A stretch of DNA of 64,000 bases. Source: Strigops habroptila (lineage: Eukaryota > Chordata > Aves > Psittaciformes > Psittacidae). Every line of letters starts with the position of its first letter. The stretch's first letter is position 1. A program made the position numbers and the translations under genes. Under the pieces are notes generated by a model. That model was not told where the DNA came from. It saw only the letters and a program-made list of their open reading frames with translations, and did not search any database. This document shows, in pieces, positions 1 to 12,852 of the stretch. The stretch covers positions 133,764,057-133,828,056 of the forward strand of contig NC_044277.2 in NCBI RefSeq assembly GCF_004027225.2. Reading direction: 5' to 3'.

Positions 1-3000
1 ATTTGACTGCTACAATAAAATAACTTCTAAGAAAAGTAGCTTCATCCTCCCATATCAAATAGGTGTCCTCTTTTCAATCCAACTAATTTTCTGTGTTTGC
101 CAAAATATCCTGAAGACATTAAGCACAAAGTAGATATTAGTATTATGAAGTTACAAATTAGGTGAAAACTGGCTTGCCAACGGTAGCTTTCATAGTTGCT
201 ATGTCTTACTTATAACATTGTTTTGTTTTTTTTTAATATTAGGTTTTGAAGCTCTTCTAATAACTTATTGTTCAAGCAATTCCAAAGCTTATTTCTAAAA
301 CAGTAAAACTGGTTTTGCCAACAGCAGTTCGTTTCTCTGACCCTTCTTTCAATTGCAAAACAAAACAATAGGCTTATAATGAAAATGGAGCACTCGCTAG
401 GAAGCAGTAGGCAATAAAAAAGGATTAGTGTGAGAAAACAGGGTCAAAAAAAGGGGTCTATCTTGACATTGAATTCATGCTTATTGAGCTGAACCAATAT
501 TTACTCTGCACACTTTTTTAATTGCTGCTAACTTAATGCCCTGCGACTTTATCTCAAGAAAAGCTAAAGATGCCCCTAACGTCATATACAAAACCCCCTT
601 GGTTTTAATACAAGTTAGGTTAGCTGGGGTTTCTGAAATGTTAATTAAGATTTATTGTTAATGTTAATTAATAAAAATTTCTGAAGTAGCTATTCCTATG
701 TGTAGAGCTACTCCTTTCCTGACAAGGCACCATTTAGGACATGTTAAGTGATGCACAAGTACAAACAGTTCTGTCCTTAATACACCACACAGAATTTTTG
801 TTTTCTACACCAATATAGTCTCTTGCCTAAGAATTTAATAATACCCAGTCACCACCACATAGAGCAATACCAGACCAGTAAAAGATACTATACGGGAAGT
901 CAGCTACCACCATTAGAGCTCCTCTTCCCAAGAAATCAAAACAACGCTCAAGTAGATAACAAGGAAGAAAAGTTCAGTAAGCCCAAGCAGTCAGCACTGA
1001 CGACAGAAAAGCATTCACCTCATGTTACTATGCATAGAACTTAACTGTAAAATCTGTCTTGTGTTGACATGATTTGACTCACAAGCTGGCAAAACTTCAG
1101 CTTGATCAAGCCAAACCTTCACCTAAGAGCACAAATGCTGCATTCATTACTCAGCATAGCTATGCTAGCAAGTCTTCCAGCATGGATGGAACCAGGAACA
1201 CCACACCTTGCTTTCATTCAGCTTAGTGAGGTGCTTGCACAAATATATCACAAAAACTCATCTTCCAAACATTTTCAAAGTTTGTCTTCAAGGGTTTTTT
1301 TGGCATAACTGTTGAGCTTTCTGAAGAACAGACGTAATCAAAGTGGTTATCGCCAATGCCGGCAATAATCAACATCATGTTTTCAAGACAGTGCAGGTCT
1401 TGAAAAGACCACAAAAACAAAGGTGGGAGGGTTAACACTGGGGTTTCATCTCAGACCTCCATAGCACTTTGGTCTGATCATATAGCCTATTTTTTCCCCT
1501 CTCACTTCTACAGTTTCTTCAAATTAAAGCTGGTCTGGAGCAGGTGCTTTAGGTACCAGAAATACACAGGGTGCCAAACTTGCTGGTAAGTTCTGAGTGC
1601 ATTCTGGTGATTGACAGCATTTTCTTTAACATTTATATTGCAAAGAGATTTGAGCTGCTTTAGAAATCCAGAAGCACATTAAACCTTTTACAAAGACATT
1701 CTGTGTATTAAAGAATGACTTCACTATACTTTGGGCTTTTATAACACAGAAACCCAGCTGTGCTAATGCTTCTGAATTATTTCAGTAGTGTTTAAAGATC
1801 TGTTTTCATTGCTACCAGAAAGAATAAGTCACTTAACCTGCAAGAAACACGTACAATGAAAAACTGAGAGGCAATATCCGAACAAGGGTCCTCAGATTTG
1901 GATCAAGACATTAGGAGAGGAAGAATATATCGAATAGGCCACACATTATTTATTCTCAATTCTCCCACATTTTTAACAGGTTGACAGGAAAAAAGGTCAG
2001 TCAGAACTGTGAAAACTTTGTTCAGGGTTCAGTTCTTCATTTTGAGCTCCTGTTTTAGCTTTAAATTAAGCTGTGCCTGAGACAAGCTTGTATTTCCATT
2101 TACAAATCAAGCCTAGTGTCTTATGCACATAGAGACATGTGATCTCTGCATCCTGCAGAAAAGCAATGTTCCCAAAAACAGAAACGAAAAGCAAAATTCA
2201 TTCAGCTGCAGGCAGAGAACAAAGACAGTAAACTGAAAGGCACAATAATAATATTGTTTCCATCTCAGGAAACATTGAAAGGTTATTTTTTTAATTGACA
2301 ATTTGGACAGTTTTAATGCATGACTTATCAGGAGAGAGGAAGGTTGCATTTACCAAGAAACTAGAAAGCAGAGACTGTTCCTGAATATAAAGCACAAAAC
2401 CATGCCTGTGTCCCTACAGTTTGGACATTTCATTATTAGACCTTAGTCAAACTGTTTGACACTTTCATTACCACCAACAGACGATGGCACTGATTTACCA
2501 CTTGAAGGTGCCACTCTCAACTTTGACAGTCTCTGTCTCTCTAAGCTGTGTCTGAGAAGATACCTAAGAGGACTTATCAGCAGCTGAAACTTAGCAAGCC
2601 ATGCTCAATATTTCTCTGTCCCATTCCCCCTCCTCCCCCATTAACTACTGAAAATTTCTGAAGAATTTGCTCAAAATGAGCAACATCTCAAATTTCTAGT
2701 CAGAGATTTGAGATGGCCCCTTTCCCCACTAAGTTTACTTTAATTTTTGAATTACAAGACATAGCAATTCCCTACACCAGCATAAATTCAAGTTGCGCTT
2801 CAAAGCTTCCCTAAGCAGTATATCCCCTTCAGTGATTTAACTGAGCAAATGCATAATAGGTCTGGAAGGAACTGAAAATATTTCTCTTGCTGCATGTGGG
2901 AAAATTTGGAATATTCCTGGCAACAGCTGCCAGATTTCTTAAGGCCATCTAACAAATTAGATATTGGCCATCAAATGAGCATGCTAAAACTCTTCAGCAT

Positions 3001-5159
3001 TTAAAGTCCTAACAAATGGTAAGATTTCAGCCGTTATAAAAGTTTACAGTCTCTTGACCAACCAGTTCTATTTTAATACAGCCTTACCCAACCTTTCAAA
3101 GCAGGCATCTTTCAAAAAAAGACAGGATCTTATTTTTTGCCTCAAGAAATCTGAATTATGTTAATGAAAACAGTTCTATTTAAAAACAAATCAGGGTCAG
3201 TCACCCAGAAGACAACAGATTTCAGTCTCATTTCCATCACAGGCTGTGTATACAGGCAAAATTCATTATTTATACAGACTTTTCACTGAGTGGATGTCAA
3301 TGCACTTAATTAAGTCTCCAAGCAGCCACAGAACTCTATTCCTTTTGTAGCTGCTATTCCAGCCTGCAGCCTAAGGTCATATCTGTAAAACTCTTCATTC
3401 CATAGCGAAGCACCTGTTTTCCTGCTTCTGCCACTGGTGCAGAGACCTCTGTTAGGAGCTACTGGCATCTAAAGCATCTTTGTACAACACACAACTTCAT
3501 AATGAGAAGTCGCCAACTGCTGCGTAACACTTCGCCACATAGCTTTCCTCTTTGTAAAGAGCCAGCATAACCCAATTTTGTGCTTTAGTTAGGCCTTCAT
3601 CACTGCACAGAAGAGACTGTCCACCTCCATGCACAGCTGGCTAATACACACTGACTGGTAGTCATTTCAAATTAGCAACATCATTATGCTAACAAAGGGT
3701 AAAATATAAAGCAAAGTACCTTGTTGGAAGTCTCAGTTTAGTTTAAAAGATAACTTAAACCAACAGCAAATGTTGCAATACTAGCAACAGAGTTTGCAAA
3801 CGTTAGGATGTAATGAAACACATTGGCAGAAACCAGCCATTTGGGTACCTTAGAGAGAGGCAGTATAGACAGCAATTCTGTGCAATTTCTCAATCTGCTG
3901 AATTTACAGAAAGTCCAACATAGCACAGGGACAATGTCCAGCTTCACAACTCTTCAAGTCCATAATAAACACAGAAATTCTAACTGGAAGCTTCTAGCAT
4001 AAACTAGCACACTTTCCCATATGCAAGCTGCATAAAACATCCATGGTTGACGACTTTTGAAGGAAAGGGTGGAGAGCAAAATTCAGTACCATCTACCAAA
4101 AAGGCCAAACTCGGCAATGGTAAATAAACAGAGCTTAAGCCATGCCCAACTTTACGAGGAAAAAAGTTGCAAATTTCCTAAAAAAAAAACCCCAAACAAT
4201 TAACCATAAAAATCTCAAACTCTACGCATCAGAAATACTTTTCTGGGGAGGACCAAACCTACATCAATAAAGGATTTCCGTCCATCACATTTACCTCAGT
4301 GTAACACCTGTGTGTCTGGACTGTCATGTAAGCTCTGGGTTCTAAACTACTTGGGAAAGTTCACAGCACTATGAATGGCATAAGTCAATTTCAGCCCTGA
4401 TTCATCTCAAATCAGTGAAAGTCCTGTATCCACAAAGGTCAATTTCCTAAATATTTAAAATTCAGGGTTCAAGATTTTCTGTTTGGCCGGAGGGTTTGGG
4501 AAGCATGTTAGAAACAAACCAACATGCTTAGAGGCACTTCAAATCCCTAATTCTAATTCTAAACAGCTTTTAGACCAGTATCTGAAACAGTAATAGGCCA
4601 CAGCCAAATGAGTCAGATACTCCACTTCTCACAAGTTCACGTATTTATTCTACGCTACTGAGCAAATTTAACCTATATCTGTAGTTTGCATCACAGAATT
4701 TACCAGGTGCATTGCAGCACAACCACTTCTCTGGGATTATTAAAGTTTGACATCTTAAAGGTATGGATGGCTTTACCCTGTTTTAAGGACATTTTTCATA
4801 TGGATAGATTTATACATACGTGCACTTGTAGAATCAGGCCCTAACAAAGCTGTCTCCTGGCTGAGATGCTGGTTTAATATGATTTTCCCCCCCTCTAATC
4901 ATCATGACCAGAGATAATTTTTATTTTTTAAGGCAGGTTAATCATAGCCTCTAGCATTATTACAGTAGCAGAAATAGAGATCTCAGGTTTGCAGACTCCT
5001 GCAGGAAGGTATGTCTGCTCATCAGGCTGCTCCAGCGCATGAAACCATCACATACCTACCTAAGCATAACAGTACGCTCAGAAACGCACACGAAGGCATC
5101 TAGATTTCAAGGTGACTACATGAAAAGGCACCTTCAAAATAAAGAAGGGGGGACACAGC
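1..5159 (-). other. No exon seen; presumed SCRN1 intron 1
   Basis: This AT-rich stretch has only short chance reading frames and no recognisable protein. It lies downstream, on the minus strand, of the CpG island at 5.16-6.13 kb. In human the gene left of FKBP14 is SCRN1, which runs in this direction and has a non-coding first exon, so this is inferred to be its first intron. An A run followed by CCCC near 4180 is low-complexity sequence. I saw no CR1 copy here. Confidence 0.45.
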
Positions 5160-6130
5160 CCACGCCGGGTCTTTAAAGAGCAGAAGGGAAACCAGCAGCT
5201 AAGTAGACAGGGCAGCCAGGGAAGACGGACACCGGAGAGCCCGGCTCCAGACTGGAAGGCAAGGGACCGCCGGGCACGGCGCTTGCCGCTGCCAGCCCCA
5301 CCACCGAGCCCTCCCCCGGCTCCGGACCGCCACCCGCACCCCCGGGGCCCGGCCCCCGCGGGGCAGCCATGTTACACAGTGCCCGCAGCCCCCGCCCAGG
5401 GCGGTGCGGGGCCTCCCGCCGCCGCCGCGGGAGCAGGTGCGCCGAGGGACACCGCCGCCGGGGGAAGGCGCCCGCACTGCACCGACACCGGCTCTGCGCC
5501 ATCCCTCCCCGCCATCCCCGGCGGCATCCTCCCTCCCTGCCTCCCCGCCGCCGCCCGGCGCTGACGGGGCGAGCCCCGCGGGCAGGTCGCTGCCCGCAGA
5601 CCCCGCATCCCCCCGGGCCGCTCAGTAAGGCACCGGCCCCGCCGCTCAGAGGAGGAAGGGGCCGGGTTGATGCCGCCCTGCCCCGCAGCGTTACCAGCAC
5701 CGCTCCCGTACCTCAGCGCGCCTCTCGCTCCGCTCCGCTCCCCTCAGCCTGGCGGCGGCCCCTACCGGTAGGAGCAGGCGCAGCGCACGGCACCCTCCCC
5801 TCCCTGCGCGCGCAGCCGCCGCCGAACCGCTCCGCGCGGCGAGTCCCGGCTGGTGCCGCGGTGGTGGAGGAGGGGGTGGCCGCGGTGTGACCGGCCCCGT
5901 GTGGGGCAGCGTCGCTCGGGCCGCACAGCGCGGCCTCCGCCCGGGGTGCGCCGCGGGGAACGCTCCTGCCCTTACCCCGAGTCTTCCTCACGTCCCCCCC
6001 GCTTTGAGAGGCGGCGCCGGTCCTGGCTCCTGGCGGGAGCCTGCTGTCCTCGGGGCAAGAGGTGGTGGGCGCCGGTGCCCCGCTGGGTGGGTGGGTGGGT
6101 GGTTGTACCCTCCGTGCCAAGGGAAAGGCC
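5160..6130. promoter_or_regulatory. SCRN1: CpG island, probable SCRN1 promoter
   Basis: Base composition changes sharply to GC-rich sequence with dense CpG, flanked on both sides by AT-rich DNA. The long overlapping reading frames here on both strands are typical of GC-rich DNA without stops and show no protein similarity I know. Position and expected orientation fit the 5' end of SCRN1, the neighbour of FKBP14 in other vertebrates. A short GGGT tandem repeat lies at about 6084-6102. No coding sequence in the window confirms the gene name, so it rests on synteny. Confidence 0.65.
5712..5870 (-). other. SCRN1: Candidate non-coding first exon of SCRN1
   Basis: On the minus strand a consensus splice donor, GCTGAG then GTACGG, places an exon end at 5712, inside the CpG island. 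The upstream limit is unknown and 5870 is only a guess at a start site. No start codon followed by recognisable SCRN1 protein is present, which fits a 5' UTR exon with the coding exons left of the window. The donor could be coincidental. Orientation and identity come from conserved gene order. Confidence 0.4.
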
Positions 6131-8420
6131 GTCAAAGTGCTAAGAAGAGGCATCCGTGTCCTGCATGCATGGATAGGGAGTGGTGCGTCGCCCTTCAGCC
6201 CCTCAGGGAGCAAGGAGGGCACAAACACTCCCTTCACGTTATGTGTTGGAAGAGCAGGAGCTCGTTTATTCGGTTTTAGTCATATAATTGGGTGCGTGAC
6301 ATGTATCCCTCTGCCTCACACACAGGATAAGTCTAGGGAGTAAATAAAGCAGGCAATACAAAATGTGGCTGCTACCTCGTTAACCAGTCAAACCACTGAA
6401 TAAGGAGTCTACCAAACTTGGCTGAGCTGTGAGGATGGCTTCGTGACTGGGGACGTTGCTGCTGGCCACCTGAGAAACATCACGGTAGGGTCCTGCCCCT
6501 CCAGCAGCTGAACCCCTGGGGACCTCTCAGCTCTTGGGGTGCAGCAGCACCAGCACCGCCAGGCCCGGAGCAAGGCAGCACTGACCGTCCCTCTGAGGCA
6601 TCATGCAGAGCACAGCATCCCTCGGCTGTGGTGCATGGAGCAGGTGGCCTGTTCCATTTGCCAAATGGAGCTGTCCAGTGTGTTCAGCACACAACCTGTG
6701 CCTCCGTACACAGGTGAAAGTAACTTCACTGCTAGGTGTAACCATGCAGGTTTCCAGCTACCTGGTTAAACTGCTCTGGTTTAGGAAAACAAACATGGTT
6801 TGCTGGTGTGAGGCATCACCTTTGTGTTTCTATCTCTGTCTTCAAGGAGAGGAACCGAGGAACCTTGCTGCATGCTGCACCAATGCCTGCCTCAGACACA
6901 GTGTGAAGAAGACTGACAGGTATGTTTTGTGGGAAGACAGGAAGGTTGAAAGGAAGCTGGGGACAAGGTCACAAAGGCAAAGCTGTGAGGATGACAGCAG
7001 ACAGAACAAAGAGCATCAAAAGCTAGAGCATTTCAGTGCCAGAGCAGGAAGGAGCAAGTGTGTTAGGTTGGTGCAGCAGTGTGGAACTTGGGGAAGGCAC
7101 AGAAAATACAGAAATCTATAAAAGAGCGTTGTACCTAAGTGCAAGGGGTTTTACACTCAGCTGTCGCCTCATTTCACAGTTTTTAATGCTTTTTGCCAGC
7201 AGAACTAATTACCTGGAAGTACCCTGTCAGCATGTCCTCTGTAGCGCTGCACAACCGGGCTGGGTGGTCAGAGTTGGGTTCCTCAGGATGTTTGCTTTTC
7301 TTCCTATTTCTGTTCAGGAGCCTAACTCATTAACGTGGGCCAAGACAGACTAACATGTCTGCAGAAGCAGCTGCCACAAGAAGCACAGGACTGAGAGTCA
7401 GTCCAAATTTCAGTTAGTACTACACGTGATGCACTCCTACAAGGTAGGAATCAAGACACTTAAATATCACACTGCTTATTAGATCAGTAGACCTTGTTTA
7501 GTAATCTGGCAAAAGACAACCAAAAAGCCAGGCAGAATCTGAGTATGGGACCCTACATGAAAATAAAATTTAGAAGGAAAAATGCTGGAATCATATGCAG
7601 CAAAAAGACTTTCCTTTCAACACCACAAGGAGCAGTGGTTTGTGTGTATTCAGAAACTATGGACAAGCGTTGGATACTTGCTGTCAAACTTAATCACAGC
7701 GCAGAAGTTGTAACTTCATTATATAACCAAAAAAGAAAATAATTTGCTGTTCCCAGGCTAAATCTCAGTGAATGTGAAACATTGTGGCATCTGCACCTTT
7801 TGGGGGTGTATCAGTAACCTGAATAGGGACTAATTTACAAGCCATTACTTAGGCCCAATGCTTTTCATTTAAAAGCCAGGCTGATCATCAGCAACATGGG
7901 GCCCTTCACGCTCCAAGATCTTCCATTATGTGTTTTAAGCAAGAACTTTGTTTTCCTCTGCTATCAGTTTGCTGTCATCAGAATTACAGTTCAATGTGTG
8001 TTGCAACAGAAAAAAGGCTGGATATCTCCTGCTTAAACTACCTAACTGAAAGGTGATTTGAATCACTGAAAGGCTGAGGAGTTTATACCAATTTAATTGT
8101 AACAATTTCAGTTAAACATAAGAACCCAAATTCTTTGCTCTGGAGTTACATCAAGGATGAACTGTGTCATAGGCAGCTTGCTTCTTAGAATCAGAAAGAT
8201 AGCCGATGAAAAGAGCAGGTGCTGTAACACAGCACTTACATTACCCATATTATGCTCACTTAGATGACTAAGTCTATTCTCTAGTTACACTGGAGATGAT
8301 TATGGCTGAGTATAATCTACCGAAGAATTATTAGACACTCTACAGAATGATTACATACCAGCGACACAGAAATCTTTGAGGCTTCCTTTCTATGCAAGCT
8401 GTCATGAACTGCATAAAGCA
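6131..8420. other. Intergenic, no gene seen
   Basis: The sequence between the SCRN1-side CpG island and the MIR-like element has no splice-supported exon. An open frame of about 170 codons at 6603-7121 is cysteine-rich, lacks any domain I recognise and lacks supporting splice sites, so it is not called as a gene. Confidence 0.5.
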
Positions 8421-8577
8421 GCAAGGATGAGTGGTTAGAGCATGGTCCTGGGAATGAAGAGAGCCTGGGGTGTATGTCGTTCTGCTGTAAGCTTGCTGCT
8501 TGGCTTTGAATAAATCTTGTAACCTCATAGCAATTAAATTACCTCATACATGAAATGGGGAGAGCATTTACTCACAG
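8421..8577 (+). repeat. Ancient MIR-like (tRNA-derived CORE) SINE fragment
   Basis: The start, GAGTGGTTAGAGCATGG, resembles the tRNA-like A-box head of MIR. It is followed by AGAGCCTGGGGT, a tract like the MIR core (GTAACCTC), and ACCTCATACATGAAATGGGG, which parallels the conserved MIR segment with CCTCATCTGTAAAATGGGG. The blocks occur in MIR order and at about the right spacing. The copy is diverged and interrupted. The identification is by eye from knowledge of the family. Confidence 0.6.
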
Positions 8578-11500
8578 CTGCATCTATGAAATCTTTGAAT
8601 GGAGATTGCTGTGTAAACAGAAAATACAGAAGTATAACAATTAGGACAAAGCCGCAATGCTTTTTTATTGATTATTTGTTCTTCATCTTTAATAACATAG
8701 CAGCAGAATTTATGGATATTAAAAAGTGATTTATTTCTTCTGTAAAAAATGAGTTTCCAATGGGATGCAACATCAAAGAAGGAGCGCAGAGAGGAAACAT
8801 CTTTAGAAAAGAGAGTTTCAGAGAACCTTCATTCCATGTTTTATCTGTGAAAGGAAGAGACCAGAAGGCGAACAGAGCAACATACAGCTTAAGTTACAGT
8901 TTATTTTTGTTCTTCTTTAAGCACCTTCTTAGTTTGAGATCAAAGCCTATTCAGCAGAACTAGTACCCAAAAATCCTCAAGACACTGCAGCGCTAATCTT
9001 TGATTCATCATTTCCAAAATACTTTTGTCTGCAAGTTCAAGACAGCAGCCATGCAGGCATACAGCTGATGGAACTGGTTTTCTTAGCAGTTTTTAGAATG
9101 AAAGAAGTTGGCTTAATGCAGATGGAAAAAGACCATCTAAGAGTTGAAAATATATTCTAAAAATTTACTGTGATAGATTCTGGTGAAAGGATAGCGATTC
9201 CAAGAAAGCCCTTGTTGATATTCCTTTTTGCTGTTCCAAGCCACTATCTTAGTCTTGTTCTCTCCAGTGGAGCACTGATTTGGAGTATGAAAAAAAAAAT
9301 CAGATGAACTGATTTTTAGGGGTTGTACAGAACAAGTGAAACTTCTTGCTGCTAAGTCAGAATTCTAATCTTACACCCATAAAGGCATCTCCCTAAACTT
9401 AAATGATTCTTCTCACAGTGAGTGATAAGAACAAAAAAACTTCTTACATAGAGTTAGCGACACTGAAAAACCCTACCTAGATAATAGTTACACCATAGGC
9501 CAGTAAATTCAACTGATGTCATAAAACAATTTTAAAGAACAAAAAGTATCAATGGTAGTTGGGTGTTCCAGGTTTCTTATGTAGTCATATTTATATGCTC
9601 CAGTCTGGAGCAGAGAGTTGAGAGTTCTTTTCCCACGCTAAAGGTGGCTTCAGCCATAACAAAGAAAGAGGGTGGCAGGTGCAATATTCTGATGCGAAGT
9701 AAAGATGTCACCTGCCGGGCTCAGTGAATGTTCAAAATGGAAATGATAGGAGAAATCCTGGCTGCAGCCCCTTTATCCAATTACGCCACTGAAGATTAAT
9801 CTATGGAAACGGCTGCAGCTGTACGTAAGATGTCATCGTAGGCACAACGGCAGGCTTAGGTGCTGAGCTTTTACTCGTGAATCACAGAAGGTGATTAGAT
9901 TCTTCATTGCACGAGTAACACGACAGAACACAACTACTTTGTCTGTGTCACAGGGACAGAAGATGGCGTGCTGCAAGGAATCAGAGACTAGAAACCTATC
10001 AGGAACAGCACTGCACCACAAAACTAAGCTGCTCCATTGCCCATCCAAAAAGGTTGCTGCTTTTTGGAGTAATGATTTATCAAAAAACTATCAGTCTCTT
10101 GATTTGTTTTCATAATTTTTGTATTTTTCCTTGTTTTAATTTACAGTAACTGGTGACCCCATACTTATTTTCATAACTCTAAAAGGTATCACAAGGGACA
10201 TTTTTTATTATTGGCTTATAAAATCCATGAGCCTGGAGCTTTTTTAGTGTGTTAGAGCAGAACCTGTAACAATAAGGCTAAAACACTTGACAATAGCTTA
10301 AGACTCACAAACAGCCGAGGCGGGTGGAAAAAGGAAACCTGTCATCCTGAGAAGATAAGCCAGCAGTGACAACAAAGCAGCAGAAAATAGAGACAACAGC
10401 ATTGCTTTCTTATGCAATGACCCTGTTTAATCTTCATGTATGCTTCCATTGTTACAATGCTGCCTGTACAGAAATGCTGTAGCAGACCGATGAACTGGAA
10501 AAGGCGTCTCACTTCCCTCTGCAAGAAATGTGCTGCAGTAACTCTGTGCTATATAGTTACCCCTTATTAAGATTATATTAAAATTCAATCATAGTTTTTC
10601 TCAGCTTAGCGTTATTCATAAAATTGCAACAGCTTGAACATCAATACGTAAGACAAAAACCAGTTCTGGTGTTATGCAGGTGATACAGGAGTTCACTGAA
10701 GTGACTGCATACCTGAAGCAGCTTTGTATTTTGTATTAGTATGTCGGGTCTGAATAATCTATGTGTAAATTGCTGTAAATTCAATCACAGCACTTTGGGA
10801 AAAGATTGGACAGTAATTCAAGGGACAGAAAATTCCACTACGTGATTTATCAGCCATCTGGTGCAGTTCAAACAGCACTCATTCAGGGGAGGTTACAGTC
10901 TTCTGATTAGTTACCACAGCAACAGGTCTGCTGAGTACACTTAAAAAGTTATGCATGTGTCAGCATCAGCAACCTTTTTTTCCCCTCCCATACACAATAC
11001 ACTGGGGGCTGTGAGCAGTGGCATGCTTTAAGGAGCTCACCTCAATGATTAAATTGTTTTCCTTACTCATGGAAGTGGTAGATATCTGCAGGTGGGAAGC
11101 AACCTCTGATAACATACTTCAAACTTGCGAAACAAAGAGGTTCTTTTCACTCCTGTACTTCCAAAGGACAGGAAAAATATATTTTTTTTAAATGTCCACA
11201 ACTGAGTATCTCAGTCATAAAAGATCTCACATTTACATAAATGGCCTTGTCCACAGTGTACAACTGGAAAATAGTAGTTGATGGATGGGGAAAAATAAAG
11301 CTCAGACTGTCTTGTATGTTTCATGCTGTTTGTGTGTTATTCATTATGTACATATTTTAATAAAGAGAATAACTTACCCAGGAGTTTTTAAACTTCCTTT
11401 TATTAGATGTGGATGTCAGCCAAGAAAAACTGGATGGTACAGAGAGCTATTGCCCTGCCTATTTCCTCTGCTATTTCCCCCAGTACAAGGGCCCCAAGCC

Positions 11501-12735
11501 TGCTCTTGGCTTTACCCCCAGGCAGTGGTGTGGCAGGGCAGACCTGGCACCGACATATCCCTGTGCTGCCCTCGCACGGCTGCCTGCTCAAGCAGCAAGG
11601 CGTGAAGGCTCAAAGCCATCAAAGGTCTGGCAGATCATATTAATTGGTGCTCCAGATCCCACCTCACCAGCCCACCCTCACACAGCTTCACCACTGCATA
11701 AAGGGCTGGTTGTGGCCAAAAGGTTGTTTCCAAAGTTGTTTCCAAAGGATGCTATGGCTCAGGTTAGCAATAACAGGATGTGGTGCCAAATGAATAGGAG
11801 CTGTTTCTGTGCCATACGTGCTCCCATTGCAGTTTGTGCTCGTTTGCCAGCTGCAAGATGAGCACCACATGTCTGGGAGCTTTGCTTCAGATTGAGTTCT
11901 GCAGAGGCAGAGCACTGAATTATTTCAGAGTGCAAGCCTACATCGCAATGCCCATGTGACCATGTTAAGCCCAGCTTTTAACCCAACTAATTATAGTGAC
12001 ACTAGCAATGAGGACATGATGGCATATAAGGGCCAAAAATACTGTTTGCAAATGTAAATTCTTACCTTCTGTTAAAAGGAAGGAACATCGCCAATCTTAC
12101 CTCTCTAAGTATAGTGGTCAGCATTGCTAAGAGTAAAATCCAGCAGGTAGTAATTTTCTTTAAGCTCCAATTAGTCCGTTAGCTATAGCCCTATAGGTTC
12201 CTTACCCAGAGATGGACACAGGGTCACCAAAAACGTTCTGCATTGTATTTATGGAATGAAAACCTGTTCTCTAAAGACATATCCCAGGAGATTAAAGACA
12301 CCAGAGCTGAGCTGTGCTATTTACTTCCAGAGAGAAAGCAGGGCAAGCACGCAAAAGAAATTGGTATTACCTAGTTCACTATTCGGGGAAAGAGGCAGAA
12401 GAGGAAACATCAGCTGCTTTAAAGAAATCTCAATGCTGTAACATGTAAGAGAACAGGATTGATTTAATGCTTTCAGTCTGACTCCCAGATGAGGAATCAA
12501 CTATCCTGCATCATTTAATCTTCTTAAGCAGGGCATGACACAAACTAGAAATTAGAAGCATTGTATCTAACATGAAGAGCAGCTCTTAATGGTAGTTAGC
12601 ATCAGCCTCAGATTTTTTAGAGGGAAACATAACTGGGAATTGGGAAGCTCTGAAGAGCTGGCTACACTAGCTTTCCACAGTCAGCTCTTCAGATTTTAAA
12701 AGTGGGTTTGTTCATTGTTTACCTAATGGAGACGC
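8578..12735. other. Intergenic, no gene seen
   Basis: AT-rich sequence with a GC-richer patch at about 11.4-11.9 kb. That patch leaves a 150-codon frame open on the plus strand and shorter ones on the minus strand. None has a recognisable domain or splice sites. No known repeat was identified by eye. Confidence 0.5.
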
Positions 12736-12852
12736 AGAGTGGAAAGGAAAAAGGGGGAAAGGAGAAAAGGGGAAAATAGGGAAAGGAGGAGAAGGAAAAA
12801 AGGGGAGAGGGGGAAAGGAGGAAAAGGGAAAGAATGGGAAAGAAAAATACTA
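12736..12852 (+). repeat. Purine (GA) low-complexity tract
   Basis: About 115 bases are almost entirely purine on the plus strand, in irregular GGAAAGG, GGGGAAAA and GGAGAAGG units with only rare pyrimidine interruptions. The frames on both strands here encode Lys/Arg/Glu or Phe/Leu/Ser/Pro simple sequence and are not genes. Long polypurine-polypyrimidine tracts can adopt triplex structure; that is general knowledge and not something shown here. Confidence 0.85.

Noticed and set aside
5173-6279. Several 90-175 codon frames on both strands at 5.2-6.3 kb
   Set aside because: They are overlapping GC-rich frames in a CpG island with low-complexity Pro/Arg/Ala composition and no recognisable protein.
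6603-7121. 172-codon plus-strand frame
   Set aside because: Cys/Trp-rich composition, no domain, no promoter or splice support; probably chance.
11409-11861. 150-codon plus-strand frame
   Set aside because: No ATG-based start in a good context, no splice sites and no known domain. The frame stays open because of local GC-rich sequence.
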